Under the pieces are notes generated by a model. The model saw nothing but the letters and a program-made list of their open reading frames with translations. It was not told where the DNA came from and searched no databases. From Sipunculus nudus (taxonomy: Eukaryota > Annelida > Sipuncula > Golfingiida > Sipunculidae): a stretch of DNA of 64,000 nucleotides. The stretch is taken from NCBI GenBank assembly GCA_026874595.1, contig CM049308.1, forward strand, positions 96,396,624-96,460,623, given 5' to 3'. Below are positions 11,797 to 22,665 of this stretch, one piece after another. The position numbers and the translations under genes are program-made. Positions within the stretch are counted from its first letter, which is position 1; every line of letters starts with the position of its first letter.

Positions 11797-11876
11797 GATA
11801 AGATATGATTTATTGCTATATGTAATAAAATCATCACATACAATTAATAGTATTTGGCTTAAACAAACGCATACAA

Positions 11877-12915
11877 CACTCAAAAAACAGATTTGTTGAA
11901 TCAACCAAAAATTGGTTGAATGCAACCAATTTAATTGGTCAAAATATGTCCAAACAATTTATTGTTTAAAACAACCAATTTTGATCGTAATCAAACAACA
12001 GGTATTAGTCTAATCAACCTATATATTGGTCGGAGCAACCAACACAGCTGATCATTTAAACCAACAAAATTGGTCAGTTTTACCAAAATAATTTGGTTAT
12101 TTTCAACCAATGTACTTTGGTTGAGGTCAACCAAAACAAATTGGTTAAATCAGACAATAAATTGGTCACATGAACCTATTCAAATTGGTCAGATTGTTGG
12201 ACACATTTATGTGTGCACTGCCACTTTCAGTCCCCTTTTCAGTTGTTTTATTCTTCAGATTGATTGGGAGTCTTCTTGTAAGTCATTCTTCAGTTTCGGG
12301 TTGCCCTGGTGTGGGTTTCAAGGGGAAACACAAATTCCGCCCTGTCTTGGAATCGAATCTGTGACCGCTCGCACTCAAGTCAGACGTTTTGCCCCTCAGC
12401 CAGCGAAGCTTGCATCTCTTGAATCTGATTTGGAGCACTTTTGTGTCTGATGTTAAAACTGACCAATCGGTTTGGTCAGGGCTTGACCAATCATTTAGTA
12501 AAATAACCAATATGTTGATAAATCAACAAAGGTTTAACTCAACCAAGAAAACTGGTCAAACATATGCAACCAAACGGTCGACCAATAAAAATTGATCAAA
12601 ATAACCAATGAGTTTGGTTACAAGTTGGTTGAAATTACCAATATGTTGGTTAAATCAACCAATATCATCTCAACCAACCAAATTAGTCATATACGTAACC
12701 AATATTTTGGTTATCAATTGACCAATATATTGGTTAAACCTCCATACAGTATTTTTATTCTGTTAACCAATAAAAATTGGTCAAAACAACCAACTGGTTT
12801 CGTTAGTACTTTAACAATGCATTGGTTAAGATAAACTATTTCTTGGTTAAAACAACCAAAACAGGCTTAACCAATTAAATTGGTTATATATTTAACCAAT
12901 CTGTTTTTTTGAGTG
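11877..12915. mobile_element. Inverted-repeat transposon made of AACCAAT/ATTGGTT units
   Basis: The ends are CACTCAAAAAACAGAT (11877) and the inverted CTGTTTTTTTGAGTG (12901-12915). The interior holds several dozen copies of AACCAAT and its complement, so most of the element can fold on itself. The middle, 12200-12450, is unlike the rest and looks like a SINE. The duplication is unclear. It interrupts the minus-strand retrotransposon fragment. Confidence 0.7.
12200..12450 (-). mobile_element. Candidate tRNA-derived SINE
   Basis: On the minus strand an A-box-like TGGCTGAGGGG (12402 to 12392) is followed about 43 nt later by a B-box-like GATTCGATTCC (12359 to 12349). That is the spacing of an internal RNA polymerase III promoter in a tRNA head. 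A 150-bp unrelated body follows. It sits as an island in the AACCAAT element, which fits insertion. I could not fold a full tRNA, so a chance match remains possible. Confidence 0.4.
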
Positions 12916-12950
12916 AAGAAATAATAAATTGTGTATGAGAAAAAAGACGA

Positions 12951-13208
12951 CTAAAAATATTTGACAAGGTTATTGAGTTGCAAGTAATATATATTCAACT
13001 GCCGAACGGCTGACGTTCTAGTTGGAGTTCTTTTGGAGTTGCCTGATAGCGACCTATAGCGAACCCCCAATTTCATTTTTTTAAACAAATAGTTCGCCGG
13101 ATGACTGTGATCTTCTATAATATCGTTTGCTTTCTTATACACTCGTGTTTGAGATATGGAGTCAACAGTGGGTAAAGGAACCCAAATGATCCTCTCGGCT
13201 GTTCCCAT
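12951..13208 (-). pseudogene. Retrotransposon ORF2 extreme C-terminus (minus strand)
   Basis: The frame holds ANDIIEDHSHPANYLFKKMK, then GVRYRSLSGNSKRTPTRTSA and VRQLN. It resembles the C-terminal block of several invertebrate non-LTR ORF2 proteins, where HP...F..LPSGRRYR is followed by a basic stretch and AI..LN. The Gly-Val-Arg-Tyr-Arg keeps that pattern. No start codon of its own is expected. It is a fragment of a different element from the + strand one around it. Confidence 0.6.
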
Positions 13209-13274
13209 CCTCTTGAAAGACGGTTCCCTTCCTCGACAGTGATACTACCTCCCCATACAGTGTCTGACAACGCC

Positions 13275-14437
13275 GGAGGGGAGAAAAAGCAACCCGTCGA
13301 ATTATCGACCAGTAAGCCTTACTAGCTTAGTGGGATAACTTTTAGAACAGATCCTCAGCGATCAACTAAAGGTCTGTTTAAAATATAATGAACTAATAGC
13401 CAATGAGCATGGATAACTGGACAGATACACTGGATTCAGGTTCACCAATAAATTTAATAATACAGACTTTGGGAAAGCGTTTGATACAATATCGCATGGT
13501 GGCCTATTAAAACAACTATATGTTTATGGCAAAAAAGACCATGCCCTTAAATGGACCAATGACTTTTTTAATAGCAGGCACACAAATAGTAAGAGTTCAT
13601 GAAGCATTTAATTTCTACATTAGAAGAGGTTGTGAGCGGAGTATCACAAGAATCGGTAATCACCCTTGTGTTATTTGTGGTATACATCAATGACTTCATT
13701 AGAGAAATCAAGGACAGCAAAATAATGCTTTTATTGCGGATGATACTAAGATTTCAGATCTGTTGAAAATGCAGAACATGTAACAAGCTCCAGAAGGATA
13801 TAAACAGATAGGTAAACTGGTCTGAATGGTGGAAATTGGTATTTAATAAAGAAAAATATATGGTACTACATATTGGGAAAAGAAATAAGACACATGTATA
13901 ACATGAGCAATAATCGACAGGTAAAATAATTTGTTAAACTGAAACAGATAAGGACCTTGGTATATACATGGACCCAAAATTGTCTTTCCAGACACACTTA
14001 TGTGAAGCTGTGAAAAAAAAGCAAATAAACGCCTGGGTTTAATTAGGAGATCATGTAAGTACGTCATGTCAGATGATTTATTTCTGCATTTGTACTAAAC
14101 CGTGGTGAGAACTATTTTAAAATACGGTATTGTGGTATGTGCACCATATAGGTTATCAGATAAAAGTTAATGGAAGGTGTACAGAGAAGAGTTACGACAA
14201 TGATACCAAGTTTAAAATACTTTAGCTATGAATGCAGACTAAGAGCACTATATAGAATTACCAACCCTGGAATACAGAAGGATCAAAACAGATATACTTC
14301 AGCTCTGTCGTTTATATACTTGGATAGATTGATATTCAGGAACTTTTCAGTATGGTGGGGTTCAACAGAACTTGAGGACATGGTGCTAAACTCATGAAGA
14401 GCGGTTGCAAAACAGAACTTAGAAGACAGAATTTTTT
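13275..14437 (+). pseudogene. Retrotransposon reverse transcriptase, palm to thumb
   Basis: Blocks in order: SNPSNYRPVSLTS (about 13290-13330), ELIANEHG, DFGKAFDTISHGGLLKQL (from 13465), ALKWTNDFFNSR, YINDF, then FIADDTKIS (about 13731-13755) with the two catalytic Asp of the RT active site (usually FADD). The thumb begins with EGVQRRVTTMIPSLKYFSYE (from about 14170) and continues to TELRRQNFF. This is the canonical CR1/L2 order. There are many frameshifts and stops. The piece ends at TTTTTT, where the ATGCCCCC element begins. Confidence 0.85.
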
Positions 14438-14519
14438 ATGCCCCCACCACAAAGTGGCCGGGACATATAGTTTTACCCATGTCCGTCCTTCCGTCATTCC
14501 GTCATTCCGAAATTAAACA

Positions 14520-15250
14520 GTTGTACGGACTTTTTTTCGCAATGCCTGCAGATATTGGCCTGATTTTTGGTGTGTGGGCAGATAATGACCAGTTACAGAT
14601 CGAGTTTGCGTTTCGTCCCGGTTGACCTACTTTTGACCGTTTTACGGCTCCTAAACTTAGAAAATTTCATGAAAAATAGAAATTTTCATGACAAATACAC
14701 ATGTATGGACTTTTTTTCGCAATGCCTGCAGATATTGGCCTGATTTTTGGTGTGTCGGCAGATAATGACCAGTTACAGATCGAGTTCGCGTTTCGTCCCG
14801 GTAGACCTACTTTTGACCGTTTTACGGCCCCTAAACTAAGAAAATTTCATGAAAAATAGAAATTTTCATGACAAATACACATGTACGGACTTTTTTTTCG
14901 CAATGCCTGCAGATATTGGCCTGATTTTTGGTGTGTGGGCAGATAATGACCAGTTACAGATCGAGTTCGCGTTTCGTCCCGGTTGACCTACTTTTGACCG
15001 TTTTACGGCCCCTAAACTAAGAAAATTTCATGAAAAATAGAAATTTTCATGACAAATACACATGTACGGACTTTTTTCGCGATGCCTGCAGATATTGGCC
15101 TATTTTTTGGTGTGTGGGCAGATAATGACCAGTTACAGATCGAGTTCGCGTTTCGTCCCTGTTGACCTACTTTTGACCGTTTTACGGCTCCTAAACTTAG
15201 AAAAATTCGTGAAAAATAGAAATTTTTATGACAAATACACATGTACAGCC
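14520..15250. repeat. 180-bp tandem repeat, four copies
   Basis: The block GGACTTTTTTTCGCAATGCC recurs every 180 bp (about 14527, 14707, 14887, 15067) with very few differences. A more diverged continuation is found at 15928-16260 beyond an insertion. Each unit carries CAGTTACAGATCGAGTT and TTTCATGAAAAATAGAAATT. Confidence 0.9.
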
Positions 15251-15252
15251 GT

Positions 15253-15925
15253 TTTTAGCCCTCAGCTCATAGGCTCATGGGCTATTTTCGTCACCCAAGC
15301 TGTCCGTCTGTCCGTCTGTCTGTCCGGTGTCTGTCAATCCGTCCGTTTCGCGTCTGTTAACTTTTACCTTGTGTGCGGGATATCTCTAAAAGGATTCACC
15401 GTTGGAATTTTATTTCATCAGTGAAGATGTATATCGATAAAATCTCGGTCAAGTTCGAAGATGGGTGACCTTGACCCATTTTCTACATTTTAGAGCTGAT
15501 TATAGAAAAACACTCAGAAGTTTATATCTCAGGAACCATTGTGTGGATTTTCACAAAACTTACTATGATCATTGGGACTGATGGTCTGTATGTGCTGCAC
15601 AATTTTGGTGGCGCCACCTGCAATTTCTGATTTTTTAATGAAATTTTATCGGATTTTTTCAATTTTGGCCTTTTGTGCAGGATATCTCCAAAGGTATTCA
15701 ACACAGGAACTTCATTTCTTCAGTGCTATTGCATTATATTTACAAAATCTTGGTCAAGTTCAAAGATGGGTGATCTTGACCTACTTTTCAAGGTCACAGA
15801 GCTTAGTATAGAAAAAAAACTTAGGAGCTTATTTCTCAGGAAGCATTTGATGGATTGTTATGAAACATGGTATATACCTCTCCAATTTAAATTTATAAAT
15901 GATTATCAACTTTTGCTAATATTCT
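15253..15925 (+). mobile_element. Repeat inserted in the 180-bp array
   Basis: It begins AGCCGTTTTTAGCCCTCAGC, has a CCGTCTGTCCGTCTGT stretch and ends at ATATTCTAGTTT. Two ~290-bp modules each contain a 'GATATCTC...AAAGGTATTCA' part and a 'GATGGGTGACCTTGACC' part. The second carries GGTGGCGCCACC (15607-15618), linking it to family X and GCTCAGC modules. The 180-bp repeat resumes right after it with CGCAATGCAATGC. Coding was not seen. Confidence 0.55.
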
Positions 15926-16313
15926 AGTTTCGCAATGCAATGCTTACAGATACGGGCCTAATTTTTGGCCTGTGGGCGCATAATGACCACTTACAGATCG
16001 AGTTCACTTTTCGTCCCAGTTAACCTATTTTTCACCATATGACAGATCCTGAACATAGAAAATTTCATGAAAGACAGAAATTTTCATGAAAAATGCACAT
16101 ATATGGACTTTTTTTCACAATGCCTGCAGATACTGGCCTGATTTTTGGTGTGTTGCTTGATAATGACCCTTTACAGATCGAGTTTGGATTTTGCCCTTGT
16201 TGACCTACTTTTGACCATACAACACCTCCTGAACTTAAAAAATTTTACAAAATTTAACAAATGTTTCTAATTTGCCCCAGGCGGGGGCATTCGTGTCGTT
16301 CCGACACATCTAG

Positions 16314-16655
16314 TTTTCTACAAGAGTTTAGTAGATCAATGGAATAATCTACCTGAAGATCTCAGCAAATCACCTAAAGTCAATACATTTAAGTCAGGCT
16401 TAAAAAAACATTGGGAAAATCATCCATCAAAATAAGAACTCAGCTACCTTAAATAAAATCATCCATCAAAATAAGAACTCAGCTACCTTAAGTAGAAGAT
16501 TGTCAAGAATGTCAAGAGGTTCTACGAAGATTTTACTAGTTCAGTGAGGTGAACTATCAAGGAAAATAAATCGGTCCAAAAAGGACGACTTATAAAGAAG
16601 GCCGAAGACCCTATTAGAATACCCTAAGTATAAGTATAAATATAAATGAACATTG
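16314..16655 (+). pseudogene. Retrotransposon ORF2 C-terminus and 3' tail
   Basis: The frame resumes with YKSLVDQWNNLPEDLSKSPK and VNTFKSGLKKHWE, then stops. This is the usual last block (W..LP..V......FK..L..HW). A ~38-bp block is duplicated in tandem at about 16416-16492 just after the stop. The 3' untranslated part ends at about 16655 in a TAAGTATAAG-type tail, the real 3' end of the element. Confidence 0.8.
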
Positions 16656-17174
16656 TAATTTATTGACTGGATTATATTGGCTCGCACACTTACCGTATAT
16701 TGTTAAAAGACAGTACTTAACAGACTGGTATCACTATAGATATCTGCAGGCCTGGTCTTCGTTCAAGTGAGCGAAAAAAGGAGGCCATGTTCGATGACCT
16801 TTGCTTTATGCTATGTACAACTCCTGTAAAGTTAAATTTGTTATTTTTAAATTTTTTTTCGTGTTTAGATCCAGACTAAACTGTATTATATAATACTAGA
16901 GTTTAGTAATTAACAATTAAATAACATTTAGATAGCTGATGGCAATGTTTGACATTATAGTAAAACACCGTGACGCCGGCACGGACGGCTAACGCACGGT
17001 ATAAGGGTCATGAGACAGTATCAACACGCATGATTTGCGCGGCGGCATACAGTAACCACAGAGGAGTATCAGGAACTTTTTGTTATGTTATTATGTTTAT
17101 CTTAGAAACATGCCTGAGTTAAGCGTAGATTTAATAAAACTTTAATGCGGATTAGTGGAAATAATTCATTTTAC
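16656..17174. other. Unassigned spacer
   Basis: I see no gene, transposon end or tandem repeat. The stretch is partly CpG-rich (about 16965-17060) and directly precedes the 36-bp minisatellite. Confidence 0.5.
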
Positions 17175-20100
17175 CATGTCGTCTGATAGACCCCAGCCGA
17201 TGGAAGTCAATTTGTCGTCTGATAGACCTAGGCCGTGATAGTCAGCTTTCTGGTAGACCCAGGTCGATAGTTATAAGCTTGTCGTCTGATAGACCCAGGT
17301 CGATGGTAGTCAGCTTGTCGTCTGATAGACCTAGGCCGTGATAGTCAGCTTTCTGGTAGACCCAGGTCGATAGTTATAAGCTTGTCGTCTAATAGACCCA
17401 GGTCGATGGTAGTCAGCTTGTCGTCTGATAGACCTAGGCCGTGATAGTCAGCTTTCTGGTAGACCCAGGTCGATAGTTATAAGCTTGTCGTCTGATAGCC
17501 CCAGGTCGATGGTAGTCAGCTTGTCGTCTGATAGACCTAGGCCGTGATAGTCAGCTTTCTGGTAGACCCAGGTCGATAGTTATAAGCTTGTCGTCTGATA
17601 AACCCAGGTAGATGGTAGTCAGCTTGTCGTCTGATAGACCCAGGTCGATGGTAGTTAGCTTGTCGTCTGATAGCCCCAGGTCGATGGTAGTCAGCTTGTC
17701 GTCTGATAGACCTAGGCCGTGATAGTCAGCTTTCTGGTAGACCCAGGTCGATAGTTATAAGCTTGTCGTCTGATAGACCCAGGTCGATGGTAGTCAGCTT
17801 GTCGTCTGATAGACCTAGGCCGTGATAGTCAGCTTTCTGGTAGACCCAGGTCGATAGTTATAAGCTTGTCGTCTGATAGACCCAGGTCGATAATTGTCAA
17901 CATGTCGTCTGATAGACCCAGGTCGATGTTAGTCAGCTTGTCATCTGATAGACCCAGGTCGATGGTAGTTAGCTTGTCGTCTGATAGCCCCAGGTCGATG
18001 GTAGTCAGCTTGTCGTCAGATAGAACCAGGTCAATGGTAGTCAGCTTGTCGTCTGATAGACCTAGGCCGTGTTAGTCAGCTTGTCTGATAGACCTAGGTC
18101 GATGGTAGTTAGCTTGTCGTCTGATAGTCCCAGGTCGATGGTAGTCAGCTTGTTGTCTGTAACCCAGGTCAATGGTAGTCAGCTTGTCGTTTGATAGACC
18201 CAGGTCGATGGTAGTCAGCTTGTCATCTGATAGACCCAGGTCGATGGTAGTCAGCTTGTAATCTTATATAGTCCCAGGCTGATGGTAGTCAGCTTGTCGT
18301 CTGTTACCCAGGTCAATGGAAGTCAGCTTGTCGTCTGTAACCCAGGTCGATGGTAGTCAGCTTGTCGTCTGATATAGTCCAAGGTCAATGTTAGTCAGCT
18401 TGTCGTCTGATATACCCAGGTCGATGGTAGTCAGCTTGTCGTCTGTAACCCAGGTCAATGGTAGTCAGCTTGTCGTCTGTAACCCAGGTCAATGGTAGTC
18501 AGCCCGTCGTTTGATAGACCCAGGTCGATGGTGGTCAGCTTGTCATCTGATAGACCCAGGTCGATGGTAGTCAGCTTGTAATCTTATATAGTCCCAGGCT
18601 GATGGTAGTCAGCTTGTCGTCTGTTACCCAGGTCAATGGTAGTCAGCTTGTCGTCTGTAACCCAGGTCGATGGTAGTCAGCTTGTCGTCTGATATAGTCC
18701 AAGGTCGATGGTAGTCAGCTTGTCGTCTGATAGACCCAGGTCGATGGTAGTCAGCTTGTCATCTGATAGACCCAGGTCGATGGTAGTCAGCTTGTAATCT
18801 TATATAGTCCCAGGCTGATGGTAGTCAGCTTGTCATCTGTTACCCAGGTCGATGTTAGTCAGCTTGTCGTCTGATAGACCCAGGTCGATGGTAGTCAGCT
18901 TGTCATCTGATGTAGTCCAAGGTCGATGTTAGTCAGCTTGTCGTCTGATATACCCAGGTCGATGTTAGTCTGCTTGTCGTCTGTAACCCAGGTCGATGGT
19001 AGTCAGCTTGTCGTCTGATATAGTCCAAGGTCGATGTTAGTCAGCTTGTCGTCTGATAGACCCAGGTCGATGGTAGTCAGCTTGTCATCTGATAGACCCA
19101 GGTCGATGGTAGTCAGCTTGTAATCTTATATAGTCCCAGGCTGATGGTAGTCAGCTTGTCGTCTGTTACCCAGGTAAATGGTAGTCAGCTTGTCGTCTGT
19201 AACCTAGGTCGATGGTAGTCAGCTTGTCGTCTGATATAGTCCAAGGTCGATGTTAGTCAGCTTGTCGTCTGATATACCCAGGTCGATGTTAGTCTGCTTG
19301 TCGTCTGATAGACCCAGGTCGATGGTAGTCAGCTTGTCATCTGATATAGTCCAAGATCGATGTTAGTCAGCTTGTCGTCTGATATACCCAGGTCGATGTT
19401 AGTCTGCTTGTCGTCTGATAGACCCAGGTCGATGGTAGTCAGCTTGTCATCTGATAGACCCAGGTCGATGGTAGTCAGCTTGTAATCTTATATAGTCCCA
19501 GGCTAATGGTAGTCAGCTTGTCGTCTGTTACCCAGGTCAATGGTAGTCAGCTTGTCGTCTGTAACCCAGGTCGATGGTAGTCAGCTTGTCGTCTGATATA
19601 GTCCAAGGTCGATGTTAGTCAGCTTGTCGTCTGATATACCCAGGTCGATGGTAGTCAGCTTGTGGTCTGATAGACCCAGGTCAATGTTAGCCAGCTTGTA
19701 ATCTTATATAGTCCCAGGCTGATGGTTGTCAGCTTGTCGTCTGATATAGTCCCAGGCTGATGGTAGTCAGCTTGTCGTCTGATATAATCCCTGGCTGATG
19801 GTAGTCAGCTTGTCGTTTGATAGACCCGTGCAGGTCGATGGTAGTCAGCTTGTCGTCTGATATAATCCCTGGCTGATGGTAGTCAGCTTGTCGTTTGATA
19901 GACCCGTGCAGGTCGATGGTAGTCAGCTTGTCGTCTGATATAATCCCTGGCTGATGGTAGTCAGCTTGTCGTCTGATATAATCCCTGGCTGATGGTAGTC
20001 AGCTTGTCGTCTGATAGACCCAGGTCAATGGTAGTCAGCTTGTAATCTTATATAGTCCCAGGCTGATGGTAGTCAGCTTGTCGTCTGATATAGTCCCAGG

Positions 20101-22665
20101 CTGATGGTAGTCAGCTTGTCGTGTGATATAATCCCTGGCTGATGGTAGTCAGCTTGTCTTTGATAGACCCGTGCAGGTCGATGGTAGTCAGCTTGTCGTC
20201 TGATATAATCCCTGGCTGATGGTAGTCAGCTTGTCGTCTGATATAATCCCTGGCTGATGGTAGTCAGCTTGTCGTCTGATAGACCCAGGTCAATGGTAGT
20301 CAGCTTGTAATCTTATATAGTCCCAGGCTGATGGTAGTCAGCTTGTCGTCTGATATAGTCCCAGGCTGATGGTAGTCAGCTTGTCGTCTGATATAATCCC
20401 TGGCTGATGGTTGTCAGCTTGTCGTTTGATAGACCCGTGCAGGTCGATGGTAGTCAGCTTGTCGTCTGATATAATCCCTGGCTGATGGTAGTCAGCTTGT
20501 CATTTGATAGACCCGTGCAGGTCGATGGTAGTCAGCTTGTCGTCTGATATAATCCCTGGCTGATGGTAGTCAGCTTGTCGTTTGATAGACCCGTGCAGGT
20601 CGATGGTAGTCAGCTTGTCGACAGATATAGTCCAAGGTCGATGTTAGTCAGCTTGTCGTCTGATATACCCAGGTCGATGGTAGTCAGCTTGTCGTCTGAT
20701 AGACCCAGGTCAATGGTAGTCAGCTTGTCGTCTGTAACCCAGGTCGATGGTAGTCAGCTTGTCGTCTGATATAGTTCCAGGTCGATGTTAGTCTGCTTGT
20801 CGTCTGATAGACCCAGGTCGATGGTAGTCAGCTTGTAATCTTATATAGTCCCAGGCTGATGGTAGTCAGCTTGTCGTCTGATATAGTCCCAGGCTGATGG
20901 TAGTCAGCTTGTCGTCTGATATAATCCCTGGCTGATGGTAGTCAGCTTGTCGTTTGATAGACCCGTGCAGGTCGATGGTAGTCAGCTTGTCGTCTGATAG
21001 ACCCAGGTCGAGGGTAGTCAGCTTGTCGTCTGATATAGTCCCAGGTCGATGTTAGTCAGCTTGTCGTCTGATATACCCAGGTCGATGGTAGTCAGCTTGT
21101 CGTCTGATAGACCCATGTCGAAGGTAGTCAGCTTGTCGTCTGATAGACCCAGGTTGATGGTAGTCAGCTTGTCGTTATACAGTCCCAGGCTGATAGTAGT
21201 CAGCTTGTCGTTTGATATAGTCCCAGGCTGATGGTTGTCAGCTTGTCGTCTGTAACCCAGGTCAATGGTAGTCAGCTTGTCGTCTGATATAGTCCCAGGC
21301 TGATGGTAGTCAGCTTGTTGTCTGATAGACCCAGGTCGATGGTAGTCAGCTTGTAATCTTATATAGTCCCAGGCTGATGGTAGTCAGCTTGTCGTCTGTT
21401 ACCCAGGTCAATGGTAGTCAGCTTGTCGTCTGATAGTCCCAGGTTGATGGTAGTCAGCTTGTCGTCTGTAACCCAGGTCGATGGTAGTCAGCTTGTCGTC
21501 TGATATAGTTCCAGGTCGATGTTAGTCTGCTTGTCGTCTGATAGACCCAGGTCGATGGTAGTCAGCTTGTAATCTTATATAGTCCCAGGCTGATGGTAGT
21601 CAGCTTGTCGTCTGATATAGTCCCAGGCTGATGGTAGTCAGCTTGTCGTCTGATATAATCCCTGGCTGATGGTAGTCAGCTTGTCGTTTGATAGACCCGT
21701 GCAGGTCGATGGTAGTCAGCTTGTCGTCTGATAGACCCAGGTCGAGGGTAGTCAGCTTGTCGTCTGATATAGTCCCAGGTCGATGTTAGTCAGCTTGTCG
21801 TCTGATATACCCAGGTCGATGGTAGTCAGCTTGTCGTCAGATAGACCCATGTCGAAGGTAGTCAGCTTGTCGTCTGATAGACCCAGGTTGATGGTAGTCA
21901 GCTTGTCGTTATACAGTCCCAGGCTGATAGTAGCCAGCTTGTCGTTTGATATAGTCCCAGGCTGATGGTTGTCAGCTTGTCGTCTGTAACCCAGGTCAAT
22001 GGTAGTCAGCTTGTCGTCTGATATAGTCCCAGGCTGATGGTAGTCAGCTTGTCGTCTGATAGACCCAGGTCGATGGTAGTCAGCTTGTAATCTTGTATAG
22101 TCCCAGGCTGATGGTAGTCAGCTTGTCGTCTGTTACACAGGTCAATGGTAGTCAGCTTGTCGTCTGATAGTCCCAGGTCGATGGTAGTCAGCTTGTCGTC
22201 TGTAACCCAGGTCGATGGTAGTCAGCTTGTCGTCTGATATAGTTCCAGGTCGATGTTAGTCTGCTTGTCGTCTGATAGACCCAGGTCGATGGTAGTCAGC
22301 TTGTAATCTTATATAGTCCCAGGCTGATGGTAGTCATCTTGTCGTCTGATATAGTCCCAGGCTGATGGTAGTCAGCTTGTCGTCTGATATAATCCCTGGC
22401 TGATGGTAGTCAGCTTGTCGTCTGATAGACCCGTGCAGGTCGATGGTAGTCAGCTTGTCGTCTGATAGACCCAGGTCGAGGGTAGTCAGCTTGTCGTCTG
22501 ATAGACCCAGGCTGATAGTAGTCAGCTTGTCGTCTGATATAGTCCCAGGCTGATGGTAGTCAGCTTGTCGTCTGATAGACCCATGCAGGTCGGTGGTATA
22601 GTCAGCTTGTCTAATAGTCCCAGGTCGATGGTAGTCAAAATGTCTGATAGACCCAGGTCGATGGC
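17175..22665. repeat. 5.5-kb minisatellite, ~36-bp units of four length classes
   Basis: The common unit contains GTCAGCTTGTCGTCTGATAG, then ACCCAGGTCGATGGTA (36 bp). Variants differ in the middle. TCTGTAACCC gives 34 bp, TATAGTCCCAGGCTG gives 38 bp, and ACCCGTGCAGG gives 40 bp. A proximal zone (17225-17870) repeats a trimer with period about 101-105 bp that includes CTAGGCCGTGATAG. About 150 units in all. Because length classes differ by 2 bp, reading frames break constantly and no long open frame survives. No spacers lie between units. Confidence 0.95.
20768..22600. repeat. 734-bp higher-order repeat within the 36-bp array
   Basis: The rare marker GATATAGTTCCAGG followed by GTTAGTCTGC occurs at 20768, 21502 and 22236, exactly 734 bp apart each time. 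The order of unit types between markers is the same, with only a few base changes between the first two copies. The third copy degenerates after about 22480. Confidence 0.85.

Larger units (their letters stand above)
11797..13274 (-). mobile_element. Minus-strand non-LTR retrotransposon 3' fragment (interrupted)
   Basis: Read on the minus strand, the C-terminal end of an ORF (13208 to 12951) is followed, beyond an insertion, by a 3' end ending in AATAAATCATATCTTATC, a typical TATCT-type tail (11797-11840). It lies between the VVPIFK and the SNPSNYRP blocks of the + strand element, so it inserted there. The two parts are 11797-11876 and 12916-13274. I could not identify a clear duplication. 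The fragment is strongly 5'-truncated, as is usual for such insertions. Confidence 0.65.
14438..16313 (+). mobile_element. ATGCCCCC...CTAG element with 180-bp tandem repeats
   Basis: It begins ATGCCCCCACC (with a CCACAAAGTGG hairpin) and ends GGGGGCATTCG, then GTGTCGTTCCGACAC and ATCTAG. The inverted words ATGCCCCCACC/ATGCCCCCGCC mark both ends. The last 21 bases form a 6-bp hairpin (GTGTCG/CGACAC) followed by CTAG next to T, which recalls Helitron 3' ends, although the 5' end lacks TC. The retrotransposon frame is interrupted between NFF and YKSLVDQW. The interior is a 180-bp tandem repeat, itself interrupted at 15253-15925. Confidence 0.65.
4935..16655 (+). mobile_element. Non-LTR retrotransposon (CR1/L2-type), 5'-truncated, split by four insertions
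   Basis: Five collinear + strand pieces encode successive parts of one ORF2: end of the apurinic endonuclease (4951-5203), linker (7409-7718), start of reverse transcriptase (11457-11796), palm to thumb (13275-14437), and C-terminal tail plus 3' end (16314-16655). Each break falls at the edge of another mobile element, and the reading resumes at the next family-conserved position, so this is one copy hit repeatedly rather than five. About 2.4 kb is retrotransposon and about 9.3 kb is inserted DNA. Stops and frameshifts throughout show it is dead. The 3' end is a TAAGTA-type microsatellite tail. The clade name rests on motif style only. Confidence 0.8.

Noticed and set aside
10354-11925. Frames such as 10354-10614 and 11680-11925 (minus)
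   Set aside because: Lie in the GCTCAGC element or antisense to the retrotransposon reverse transcriptase; the 10354 frame is not kept in the paralogous copy at 37400.
12341-12420. A functional tRNA gene on the minus strand
   Set aside because: Only A- and B-box-like words are present; I could not form acceptor, D and anticodon stems.
12070-12450. 126-codon + frame
   Set aside because: Covers part of the AACCAAT repeat and the SINE-like block; no domain.
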